Source: Cylindrodendrum hubeiense (Eukaryota; Ascomycota; Sordariomycetes; Hypocreales; Nectriaceae). Taken from it: a DNA stretch of 64,000 nt. Within the stretch, counting starts at the first letter, position 1, and each line of letters starts with the position of its first letter. The notes below the pieces were generated by a model. That model had not been told where the DNA came from. It made no database searches and saw nothing but the letters and a program-made list of their open reading frames with translations. A program made the translations under genes and the position numbers. The stretch covers positions 124,001-188,000 of the forward strand of contig JAANBB010000021.1 in the NCBI GenBank assembly GCA_014621425.1. Reading direction: 5' to 3'. Below, one piece after another: positions 24,721 to 35,272 of the stretch.

Positions 24721-26770
24721 TCCTTTTTAATATTAGATAAGATATCCTTAATCTTAAATAAGATTTTATCTAATCTCTTATTATAGAATCTAGATCCCTT
24801 CTTAATCTTTAAGAACTTTAAGATAATATAGTCTAAGAATAGTAAATCTTTCTTAAGATCCTCTTTTATTTTCTCCTATCTCTTTTCTTTCTAAAATAGG
24901 TCTTCTTTAAGTGTAGATCTATCAGATAGAATATTATCTTATAGCTTTATCTTATCCACCTTCCTTTTATATATTATATTAACCTAAATTATCTTTTCTT
25001 ATTAGTTAACTTTAGATTTCCGGAATTATACTTTTCTAGTTCTAATAGTTACCAGAATATTATTATAAATTTAATCTTCTATTATTATTAGGAAGATTTT
25101 CCTTGCTATCTCTTTATCTAAATATCTATTTAGATATTTATTATTATTATCCTCTAAACTATTAATAGTCTTCCTATTTAGTTTAGAGAGATCTAATAAG
25201 CTTATCTTAATTTATCTAGAATAACTTAAATAATATCCGGGTTTTCCTATTTTAAGTTCCTAATAATAGCTATTATTAGCTTTACTATCCCTAATTAATA
25301 TATTATTAATATCTCTCCTAATATAAAGGTATAGTTAAATATAACCCTTATACTTCTTATAAATAATATCCCTAGGATAAAGGGTAATAAGACTATTAAG
25401 CTAGGGGCTATATATATCTTCTATATAATAAAGATATTACCTAAATAGATCTTTATATTTATAACCCTAGTTATTATAATTTAATTATTTAAATAAGATA
25501 TAGTCTTAGTCTTAACTAATTTAATATTGAGATTATAAGTCTTAATAATAGTATCTAAGATAATATTACCCTTAGTTCTAATATCTAAAATTATCTCTAA
25601 TATATACCTATTAGGATATTCTAGTTATATTTATAGCTTTAATAAGTCTTAATATAAAGATAAGGGTTTTAGCTCTAGTATATGAATACGACTTAGATTA
25701 ACCTTTATAAGTATTATATTAAGTACTTTTATTATTAATAGGCTTTCCCCTTTTCCTAAAGATATTAAATTTATTAAGTTACCCTTAATCACTAGATAAT
25801 CTCTAGGAATAAATAGCAAATTAGTATTATACTTAATTCCTCCCAGTTCTAGATCTAGAATAATAATATAAAGACTATATCTCTTAGTCAAGTTATTAAA
25901 ATAGGTCTCTAAGAATAAATTACCCTCTAATTCTAAGACTATATTTATAATAGTCTTTTTAGGTCTCTAACTATTATAGATTAGGCTTGGATCCACCTAT
26001 CTAATCTTAGTGACCCTATTAACTAGGTTATTTAAGTCCTTGATCATAGACCTTCTGAACTTAGGATTATTTTAAATTAGCTAAGGGATTATAACCCTAA
26101 TCTTTATAATTATAATCCTAGACTTCAATACCTTCTTTAACTCTAGGATAGTTATATATCTTCTAGTAGGATTGTTAGTATTAGATATAATAGCTTTAAC
26201 TAGCTCTCTATCTTTAGGGTTATACTAATTCAGGACCTTTAAAACTACCTCTAACCCTTTCTCTTTCTCCCTAATATCTTCTAAGATTTCTTCTACTCTC
26301 TTCCTCTTTATAATATTAATCTTAAAGGTTATATTATTATTTAAGATCTTAGAAGGTAGGTCTTCTATTCCTTTATTAATTAGAATAATACTTATCTTAA
26401 TATAATATTTAACTAGGTTATTATCTAAGGCTTTTCTAGTCTGGTTACTTATTCTATTAATAATAAGGTCCTTAAATATAGGATTCTAATTATGTTTTAT
26501 AAAGTCTATAATTAGGTCTTATTTCTCCTAAATAAGATCTCAATTCCAAATAGTAAATTAATTACCTGTTATTTCTATAATAAATCCTATTATTAGGGAA
26601 TTAGGGAATCTCTTAATCTATATTATAATAAGTTTCTTTATACTATCTAGATATCCTATCTTCTAGACTAGCTCAAGAGGAAGAATAGCTTTCCTTTTAC
26701 TAACCTAAACTATATTAGATTTTAAGTTAAAATCAATATAATCTACNTNCCTATNCNTTTATAACTTATA

Positions 26771-26812
26771 ATAGTTATTAGGGAAGTGTCCTATTAGATA
26801 ATAATAGAAGTA
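26771..26812 (-). pseudogene. Gag zinc knuckle with all three Cys changed to Tyr
   Basis: Fourteen minus-strand codons read YFYYYLIGHFPNNY. The spacing Y-x2-Y-x4-H-x4-Y equals the retroviral CCHC box C-x2-C-x4-H-x4-C, with each Cys (TGY) now Tyr (TAY), a G-to-A change. The Gly-His pair is intact. Sequence further upstream in the element (to about 28.8 kb) is then presumably the rest of gag. Ambiguous bases lie just below, at 26747, 26749, 26755 and 26757. Confidence 0.8.
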
Positions 26813-28895
26813 TTATACCTATTAATTTCTATAATTTATATTAATTATAATATCTTAGCTATTAGTTTAGGATAATTTATATAGGGTAGAGTTATAATTA
26901 GAATTAGATAGAAAGTTAATAAGTCTCTATTTCTTAATATTCTATTAGAATATTATTATTATTCTTATTTTTATATCCTTATACTTCTATATAATATTAA
27001 TACTTATCTTCTAGACTATCTAGACTAGGTTATTAATAGTTAAGTCTATTAAGGTTTTTATTATAATCTGTTTTAGTAGATCTAGATCTCTTTTCTCCTT
27101 TCTCTTTTTCTAATTATACTTTCTCTTTTAAGACTCCTTAATAAGATCTTTAAAAGACTAATTCCTTTTTAGTAAGTATATAATAAGATTTATTATCTTA
27201 TTATATTATATAGATTATAGTTCTAAGACTATTATATTCTTCTATTAGTATATTCAGATAATAATTATTTAGGGAAGGGTATAGAAAATAATATATAAGT
27301 TATTCTCTTTAAACTTCCCCCTATTATTAAGAATTTTATAGAGTTTTTAATAGGTTTTAAGCTATATAAGAGTATCCTTATTACTTATATTTTTTATAGA
27401 TTATATATTTATCTTAAGGATTTTCTAGAGGGACTAGACCTATTAATCCTTATTCCCTTCCTTAAAGGCTTCTTTTAGGCTTTTTTTAATCTCTAACTAT
27501 ATATATTTAAGGTTTTTCTTTACTTTTAATCTGATTTCTTCCTTAATAAAATAAAGAAATAAAACCTATTTTATCTTATTTCCTTTTATCCTTTCTTTAA
27601 TATAATTATTAAATCTATATAGGAAGCTAGAGATATTCTTTCTATTAAACTTATAGTTAAAGTAATATAAAGAGATAACTAAGATTATCCTAGATTCTAT
27701 CTTATTTTAATTTATCTAATTAAATAGTTTAATATTAAGAGTCTCTATTTCACTGATATTAGGTATAGGTTTAATTAATATCTTAATTAAAGAATATTTT
27801 TCTAGTAAGATCAGAGCTAGTATTAACTTAGATTTTAAATATTTTTCTTTTTAAATTATTTTTAGTATTAGCTTATTAATAAATATTAAATAAGATATTT
27901 TCCTTTTTCTTTTCCTTTACTTTAGTTTTAGGGATAGGGTTAATTTTCCTAGAGTATTAATTCTTTTCTTTTTAGATAGAATATAAATCTTATTCTTAGA
28001 TATTATTAGTTAGTTATCTCCTTTACCTTCTAATAGTAATAAAATTTATAGTAAATAATCCTTAATTTTCTCTTTAATTAAGAGAGTTAAAATAGATAAA
28101 AAGAATATATAAAAGATATCCTTTTCTAATTACTAATTAATATAGTTATAATTATAGTCTATAAGGATAGAAAGAAAGGGATAAGAGTTAAAATAGTATT
28201 TATAAATATTATTAATAATTTTTCTATTATTCTTATTATTAATATTATTATCCTTATTATTTTCTATTTAATAATAAAAATAGTCTTTCTACTTATTATC
28301 TTCTTTCCTATTCTTTTCTATCTTTAAGTTTTCCTAATTCTCTCTCTATTAGATTATTAACTAGACTATAATAATTAGACTTTTATTATATATAATAACC
28401 TATATAATAAATAAAGCTATAATTATTCTCTATTTTATTCTTTCCTAATTTTCTTTATCTTATTAATAATAATTTATATATAATTAATATTCTTAATCTC
28501 TAATAATATTATTATAATTACTTTTTATTATATAATATATATTATTAAATACTTTCTAATCTTTTCTTATTTTCTTTTTCTCTAATATTCTTAATACTAA
28601 TAAGTTAATAAGATAATATTAGCTATATTATAAAGATTAATTATCTATTTTTATTTTAACTAATAAAACTTAAATAGGGGATTTTACTATTAAATAGCTA
28701 ATTCCTAGTTTATTATCTTGATTACTTATAAATTATATTTTAGGGGTTTAATTAGTCTCCTAATAGAATTATAATTTTCTAATATCTCTTCTATTCTATA
28801 GGTTTAATATAGACTATAACTTAAAAGTATATCTATTAATCTAGTCTTTATTCTTCTAGAATTAATAGATTTATTATCCCACTATAACCTCTAAA

Positions 28896-29422
28896 TAAAG
28901 TAATAGGAAAGAGATCTTAGCCTAATATTAAAATAAATATCCTCCCATAAAAATCCTTAATTAAGTATTAATAGTAAGTCTCTCTAGGTCAGATATATAT
29001 ATAGGCTATAATTAGAGCTATTAGCTACTATCTCTTAATTCTAGATTTTTAAGAAAGGAAAATATCTAATTAGATATTTAGCTAAAGAAATAATAATCTT
29101 TATATTAATAAGATATTAAAAACTATAATTAATATAATAAAAAACCCGACCTCAAAGACTCAGACATAACTAATAGCAAAGAAAATCAAGGGAAAATTAC
29201 AAATTAATACAAGTAATACAGAAAATTAAAAAGACTCTACTAGGAGGGCTAGGGAAGGTCTCGTTCCTCCACTAAGCTATCCTTTCAAAAGGTTTCTCTC
29301 GTGTGTTGATGCTTCCTGATGCCCAAGGTCTCTGGTCGGAGACCTTCCCTTTTATCCGCCCTCCCGGGCGGCCCCACATTTCTCGGCCCTTCCTGTCCGA
29401 TGCGGCAATCCCCGCCGCTTCA
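28896..29422 (-). repeat. Right LTR (5' LTR of the minus-oriented element), 527 bp
   Basis: Same length as the left LTR. Here the inner end is RIP-converted (TAAAGTAATAGG where the left copy has TGAAGCGGCGGG), whereas the outer part from about 29,150 to CCCGCCGCTTCA is nearly unmutated and GC-rich. Confidence 0.92.
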
Positions 29423-29426
29423 GTAT
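29423..29426. repeat. Target-site duplication, right copy (GTAT)
   Basis: Second GTAT copy. Together with the next two bases it forms GTATGT, the original consensus splice donor of the interrupted gene. Confidence 0.85.
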
Positions 29427-30646
29427 GTGGAACTGAAGATGGCCTATGGCGATGGAGAGCGCCACTGAAGATCTGCAGGTACTAACACACCCTGTAGAGT
29501 TGGCGGTTCAAAAAACCAGGTAATTGGCTGGTCCGTATATACGACTGGCATGTGGATTATTAAGGCCTCAATGTGCGCCTTCTACTTGCGCTTGACAGTA
29601 GGTGATGTTATCGACAATAACTACGAATACAATCTAATAGTAATTTTAGGCCGGATTGCAGCTTTATAAGACTAGGGTATATGTGGGCTTCGCATTTCTT
29701 GCCGTCTCCTACATTATGGCCATGTGTTGCATACTATTTAGCTGCCAACCCATGCATAAGCTATGGCAAATCAATCCATACCCAGGAAGTGCGTTCACTA
29801 TCCGCCCCCAGCTCTTTATTTGGCCTCTACAATAGTCCAACTGAATACGGTGGTATATAAGCTGTGATAGAACACTTGCTAACAACTCAAACTTTCCTTC
29901 TAGATCTTTGTGAACCTGCCATCAATAAACTTAATGTTTACATGATTATGTTTCTGAATTTATTCACAGACATATATCTAATTATGATTCCAATTCCTAT
30001 GCTCTTGACAGCCCAAATCGCTCGTGCCAGGAAGGCTGGTCTTATCGTCATATTTTCTGGTGGTATCTTTGTTATTGTTGCCGGGCTGCTTCGCTCTATT
30101 TTTATACTCCAGGTTTGTTATTATGTTTACTTTTTTACTCATGAGTTTGTGCCTGGTTTGCCATTTGCTAACGCTTTCCTAATATAGAGTCCCGTCAAAG
30201 GACCAAGACAAGCAGCTACCTGGGCGATACGAGAGACATTCGTGGCTATTATTACGTCAAACCTGCCTTTGACTTGGGGCTGGATGCGACAGAAGTTGAA
30301 ACCACTATTTGGTTCTCTTATTTCCTCCGATCAGTCGCAGTACAACACTGGGCCAGAACCCGGCAGCATTATGTTGGGTGATCGAGGTGACCGAACGACT
30401 TGGCGGAGCCAACATAACAACCCTTCGCTCAGGACGAATGGTACGAGCACCAAAAATGTGATATTTATTCACGCCGATGAGGCAAGCTCAGATCAGATCA
30501 ACCCCTCTCACAGACCGTTTAACGGAATTACAAAGGAAGTAGAGTTTGCGGTGTCATCATCGGCTGTACCAAATTCAGGGAATCGCTTCAACACCAACAC
30601 ACTCGTGTCCTCAGAGTCACATACTTCACACTCCCCTCATCATTAG

Positions 30647-32404
30647 ACTATACTCTACAGTAATATTCAAAGCTTCCTTAGCCTAATTTAACCTCGATAT
30701 GGGGAATAGAATGTGCTTATACTGACCCACATGGTTTGTTGTAAAGACCATGCACTATGAAATGAATGGGAAGTTCGACCAATTACTTAGTGAGCAATGC
30801 AGGCACCGCTATATTATGAGACTTCTGTTGGAGTTAGGTGTCCACCCAGAGTACAGAGAAAACGTAGTAGAAATCCAAGAGAACTCATCATTTCGAGACG
30901 TTCAAGTGAACCAGTATTTTGTACCTCATCTAGACATAGGGTGTAGCGTTCAGAATCAATTCTGTCACAAAGTTTACATTGCGTGTAACCGTTCTCGGTC
31001 TAGTAGTGCAATAAAAAATGTTGATTTATTACAAGATTCTTCCTTGAATTCGACATATTTTTGTGTCAAGATAATGCAGCGTTTGTTATTTGAAAGCCAA
31101 CGCCTGATTGAGAAAAGAAAATATGGCTTACACCAGGTAGATACCACTTATTAACCCGGTCTGACTGATAGCCACGGTCTTGTACATTGATCCTATACCT
31201 CTACTCTGTGTTACTTTTAGCAAGTTGCTAGGAAAAGCCATGCAAGACACAAATCGATGTTTGGAAAACGAGTTAAGCTCAGGATTCTCAGGACTCAACT
31301 TCTTTCCATTCTTTTCTCCAACCTATATTATATGTGTACCCAGCGACAGACGCCAATAAAAGATACTACTAATCTGCTGACACAAACTTTGACTGGGTGT
31401 AAAAGGCAGTGGAGGGTACAGGGGCGAGATTCAGGGTACAAAAGGACTGAGGTCATTAGAGCCTGATTTAGAGCGGACTCAAGCGTAGAGTATGAGCTGT
31501 TTAAAAAGCGAAAGCTCTTCAATCTATGAGAATCCGTCGAATTAAAATTCAAAGACATGTGTATCAATACATCAGAGGTCTCCTTGCTGATCCTGAAGGA
31601 ATGCCTGATAGGAAAATCTATTAGATTTATCATCGCCCTCTCTTTAAGAGGCTAGTACATCACGCCAGCCACCCCCAGCTAATAATGTGAGTACATGGTT
31701 GATTGACTAAGCTACTTTGATTGAAGACGTAATAGATTTCATACCCCCACTTCAGTTTGATGATAAGGCAACGTCGTTGTGTAGGTTGAGTGTATGAATG
31801 GGTTGTAGTAGCTGCGGCTTGCTCAGTGGCGAGGGATTATCTCAAACTCTATGCTGTAAATGGAAATTGTAATTTGAAGTTACAAATCCGAATTGGAAAT
31901 TCCATTACATGGACTTGTACGTTTTAGTCTATGCAAGTAAGATGATGTCATAACATCGCTTGGTGACATTGACCGGCAGCGAAATTAGGCCAAGCCTGAT
32001 CATCTGGATAACGAGATCAGTCACAAGATCCATCGACCTAGAAGAGAACCAATAACATTTGCCTCCAGCCCCGGAGTTCATAGAGCTCATTAGGACTAGT
32101 ATGCATGTTAGATTGTCAGAGAACAGCGAACCAGACTCCACTAGAGTGTCACAAGATGATATCCTATTTAATAGGTGGTGTCATGCGGCTCAACACGGGT
32201 TAAGATTATGATGAGAGGAGCTGAAGGAAAATAGAATGCATGTGCGATTATTAAGCCAAGGCAAGCATCTATATTAACCTGCGGGCGATTCATTCTTCAT
32301 CGTGAGAGTTAATTTCAATATCATGTTCCTTCATTCTGCACTCAGAAATCATTGTCTCTAATACTCTTTTAATCTTCAAAGCACACCATTTGCGAACTAT
32401 CAAC
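30647..32404. other. Gene-poor stretch after the split gene
   Basis: A 134-codon plus-strand frame (30750-31154) and several frames of 60-100 codons exist, but none has recognisable motifs and their composition looks random. I see no supportable gene. RIP is not evident here. Confidence 0.4.
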
Positions 32405-32608
32405 ATGGCGGTCGCTGAAGAAAGTCAACTCGTCAATTTTGGCTATGGTATCTGCAAGACACCCGAATGCATCTGTTATTCCTGGGGTCCTGGCGACCAG
32501 TCCACAGACACAACTAGGAAATGCTATTGCGGACACAAATTCGCCAGTACGGACTCTCTCGAATCATATCTGCACGATTATACTGATAGCAATAATAGAC
32601 CATGCTGA
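32405..32608 (+). CDS. Small Cys-rich protein with CxCGH-type motif (67 aa)
   Basis: Intronless ORF started at the ATG at 32405, preceded by AACATGGCG, a good Kozak-like context. It has no signal peptide. Cysteines are arranged as C-x4-C-x-C, then a gap of 16 residues, then C-x-CGHKF, with a later His in YLHDY. CxC followed by a spacer and a CxCGH pair resembles the metal-binding core of FAM221-type proteins, so a small zinc-binding protein is possible. Length and isolation in a gene-poor region make this tentative. It could equally be a chance ORF or a truncated relic of a larger gene. Confidence 0.45.
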   Translation: MAVAEESQLVNFGYGICKTPECICYSWGPGDQSTDTTRKCYCGHKFASTDSLESYLHDYTDSNNRPC

Positions 32609-34190
32609 GCTTTGATACAATATTATCCTTGCTGCCTTAAGACTGAAATTGTTTAAGAGACAGTGCATGGAGTATCTGGGTTCACAAATCTTGCTGTTCT
32701 CGGGTACTGTGACGGGGGTGTATGGGCGTGGCAGGGGGAAATGTGAAAGAGTTGCCAATAAATCTTCTATATTGACGTACGCTTAGCCAAGGAATCATTG
32801 GTTTCCTTGTTAGCATATGATATGTTGAATTAATAAATTTGATCTTGTTCTTCTCTACTTTCAGTATCCCGTGTTTACCAATAATAGCAGTTATTTCCCG
32901 TCTAGAGGGTACAGGGCTCGCTAGAGACGGAAGGTATATGCCGATAATGTTACCTCAAGGGGTGGTTTGCCCGTACGTGCACCCGGCATATCTCGTAACC
33001 ATGCAGCTTTCGCGGGTGACAATAAACTTGGATCATCTTCCCACTGAGGTATGATGTAGCCCTAGACTATAGATTCCTGTCGATGTCATGCTTCTACTAC
33101 GGATGACCTCTCTTTCGAATGCCGGTAGAACTCAACGTCGACAAGGCTCAGAGCCGATGGAGGAGCGATATTTCGAGCAGATGTCTCGAAAGAGAAGGCA
33201 GATACTGGCGGGGGCATGGATAGTAATTTAATACACCATACCAATAAAAAAGATCTAGAAGGAGGTGTGTGCTTAATCTGAAATACAGGCACAAACTCGA
33301 AGCAGTGAAGTGACGTGGCCAGTGGGGTAGGCTTGAAGGACTCGTTGCATCCGCCTGCACTGCAGCGAAAGTCTCTTCTAGCGCCTAACAGATCTATAAA
33401 CTTTCGCTCTCACGAAGGGTTAACATAATTGCTGCCCTCGTTTATATGACGTTGGTCTCTGGGTACCATCAGTTGGGTAACTGCCAGAATGGTGCGTGAA
33501 GAGTAGACCTAGTCAAGAGGAAATTGCAAAAATTCTCCCCGTTGGCAATGCGATGTCGTCAAGCCTAGAGATGATTTCAGACAGGGTGGATCAGCTCCCA
33601 CTTTGTGGCCGCTGTGATGGGCGGGTATATTCTCCGCCCCGATGCTTGAATTCTTAGAGTACGCGTAACGCAGGCGACACGGCGAGCGCGGACCGATGCA
33701 AGACCCAGCCCCTATCGTGGCGGCTCAGAGTTCAGAGTAGCGTCCAGCGTCAGTGTTATACTTGGAGACAAAGGTGGGGAGAAGTGGACATCGATCCGAT
33801 CGATCCGTTCATACATTCCAGACAGCTTGCTGGAGCCGCTAGTGCAATAGATTGACCCTCTTCAGTAGTTCAGCATCACGGCAACGACTGTCAAATTTCT
33901 CGTTCGTCCAACGTCCGGCGCCACTTGCCACGTCTTCAGTGACGTTAAAGGCTTGAGTTTGAAACGTCTCTGGGCCATGCTGGTGGGATCACTTGCCAAC
34001 CTTGGCATTGGTAATGGTTGATGTCTCTGAGTAGTTGAACAAGACACGTGGCAAGCTATTGAGAATACCCATTAAACATCATCGCGATCCATGGTTGTGA
34101 AACCTATACTAAGAGTGTAGAATATTGCACATTCTTTACTATTACTGTGATATTTTTCTTTGTTTCTGCGGTAAACCCCGTGTTGATCTA
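32609..34190. other. Intergenic region, nothing supportable
   Basis: About 1.6 kb with frames below 72 codons only. A GC-richer patch at 33600-33830 includes a short ATCGATCC/GATCCGATCGATCC repeat. The 3' part is presumably the promoter of the GH16 gene. Confidence 0.4.
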
Positions 34191-35272
34191 ATGGAGCACC
34201 TTGATTACCTGTTTTGGAGCTTCCTAAGTCTCTTCATCCCGATTGTGAGTGCTGACAGCGAAGCTTGCTCTTCATTCACGGTCAATGGTTCCTATCCGGC
34301 GACCTTTTCCTTTTACCGCTATTACGACTTCCGAAATGCGCCTCTCTCAACCACGATCATGTCAATAGGCGAATGGCCGGGAGGCCGCGATGAGTCGAGT
34401 AGCTTGGTCTCAAATAAAACAACAAATGACTCCTCATGGGTTGATGACTGGACGGTCCGTGTCAAGTACACGGGTGCCGCTGCCAACGGACTCACCGGAT
34501 TAAATTATATACCGCGTAAAGTCTATATGGGTTGGTGACTGTCTTCATACTGCGGGTGCTTTCCACTAACAATCGGTCAGGGGGTGAGGAAGGGGCTGCT
34601 TATTTGTCACTTAACACGAGGCGCCTTGATAACAACACCCAACTCGGAGGGGAGATATTCTACAATAAAGCAGATGTTGATGCCGTGTCATTCAGAGTCT
34701 CTGCTAGAGTGTCGGGTTCTTCTGGTGCCGTGGCTGGCTTCTTCACGTACCACAATGACACCCAAGAGTCGGATATTGAGATATTGACCAAAGACGGCGA
34801 CAGAACAGTTCACTTCTCCAATCAACCTACCGCATATGACAACGACACGATTATTTCTGGCGCCACGTTTAGTAATTCGTTGCCTGGATCTGTTTCAACT
34901 AGCAACTGGGCTGTTTACCGCCTTGACTGGTTGCCACATCTCGACATGAGCGTCTGGTATGTCAACGGCCAACAACTGAGAAAGACACAAATCAACGTGC
35001 CCCAGATGTCGAGCACCGTCTTCATAGACATGTGGAGCAACAGCGGTTCATGGTCCGGTAATATGGCTGAGGGTGGTCAGGCTACGCTTGAGATCCAGTG
35101 GATCGAGATGGCATTCAACGCCTCCGCAACAGCGAAGGGCGTCCCCAATGACGGTGTCGTTTGTACCATTGATGAAGAGATCGGTGCCCCCGTTGAAGCT
35201 AGCGGAAGCCGCGTTTCTTTAACGATGGGAGTGTTGGTTATGCTGGGGGCAGCGGCTTGGACCGTACTGTAA
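34191..35272 (+). CDS. GH16-family beta-glucanase-like protein, GPI-anchored type
   Basis: Two exons (34191-34530 and 34581-35272; 50-bp intron with CTAAC branch site) give 343 aa. The ATG at 34191 was chosen because it directly begins a signal peptide (MEHLDYLFWSFLSLFIPIVSA). The catalytic GH16 signature E-S-D-I-E lies at residues 176-180, with the nucleophile and acid/base glutamates both kept and the assisting Asp between them. Downstream DWLPHLDMSVWYVNG matches the family's second conserved block. The C-terminus ends in a hydrophobic tail after a small-residue stretch, suggesting GPI attachment, so it probably acts at the cell wall on beta-1,3/1,4-glucans or as a Crh-like transglycosylase. 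Several N-glycosylation sequons occur. Which of these activities it has cannot be told from sequence. Confidence 0.85.

Larger units (their letters stand above)
16683..29422 (-). mobile_element. Ty3/Gypsy LTR retrotransposon, RIP-mutated, 12,740 bp
   Basis: Two LTRs of identical length (527 bp) bound an 11.7-kb interior. The LTR ends are a 12-bp inverted repeat (TGAAGCGGCGGG / CCCGCCGCTTCA), and GTAT is duplicated at the target. Orientation is minus: a purine tract (AGAGGAGATA on the minus strand, at 17210-17219) abuts the left LTR, and the decayed order in minus direction is gag zinc knuckle (about 26.8 kb), reverse transcriptase (about 24.7-23.7 kb), integrase catalytic region (about 22.6 kb) and integrase GPY module (about 22.0 kb). 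Retrovirus-like order RT before integrase places it in Ty3/Gypsy. Interior sequence is extremely TA-rich with CpA and CpG almost gone while CpC and CpT survive, which is the RIP signature. All reading frames are broken by TAA/TAG. The tail after integrase (17.2-21.9 kb) is unusually long. Confidence 0.93.
16398..30646 (+). pseudogene. Rhodopsin-domain (Pth11-like) membrane protein gene split by a retrotransposon
   Basis: Fungal seven-helix membrane protein of the rhodopsin-domain/SAT4 family, plasma-membrane located by analogy; function unknown. Exons 16398-16678, 29498-29597, 29650-29788, 29904-30112 and 30188-30646 join in frame to 395 aa. Family features: DPIFVEACIYLGISISVILF (helix 1), QPDDYIMLV, the GSK-x-Q-x-x-GW motif at the start of exon 2, FYLRLT, the Cys-containing CEPAIN segment, and a long hydrophilic C-terminal tail. 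Intron 1 originally began at the GTATGT now at 29423 and ends at 29497 with a perfect TACTAAC branch site. A 12.7-kb element sits exactly at that donor. The remaining left donor is GTATTG, and unspliced reading stops one codon later in the LTR (TGA). Downstream exons are undamaged, so the break is recent relative to gene decay. Normal expression is unlikely. Confidence 0.88.

Noticed and set aside
25649..25891. 80-codon minus-strand frame inside the retroelement
   Set aside because: It is a stop-free remnant of the pol region between zinc knuckle and RT, not an independent gene.
30750..31154. 134-codon frame downstream of the split gene
   Set aside because: No recognisable features. It begins only about 100 bp after the end of the membrane-protein gene and could be untranslated sequence.
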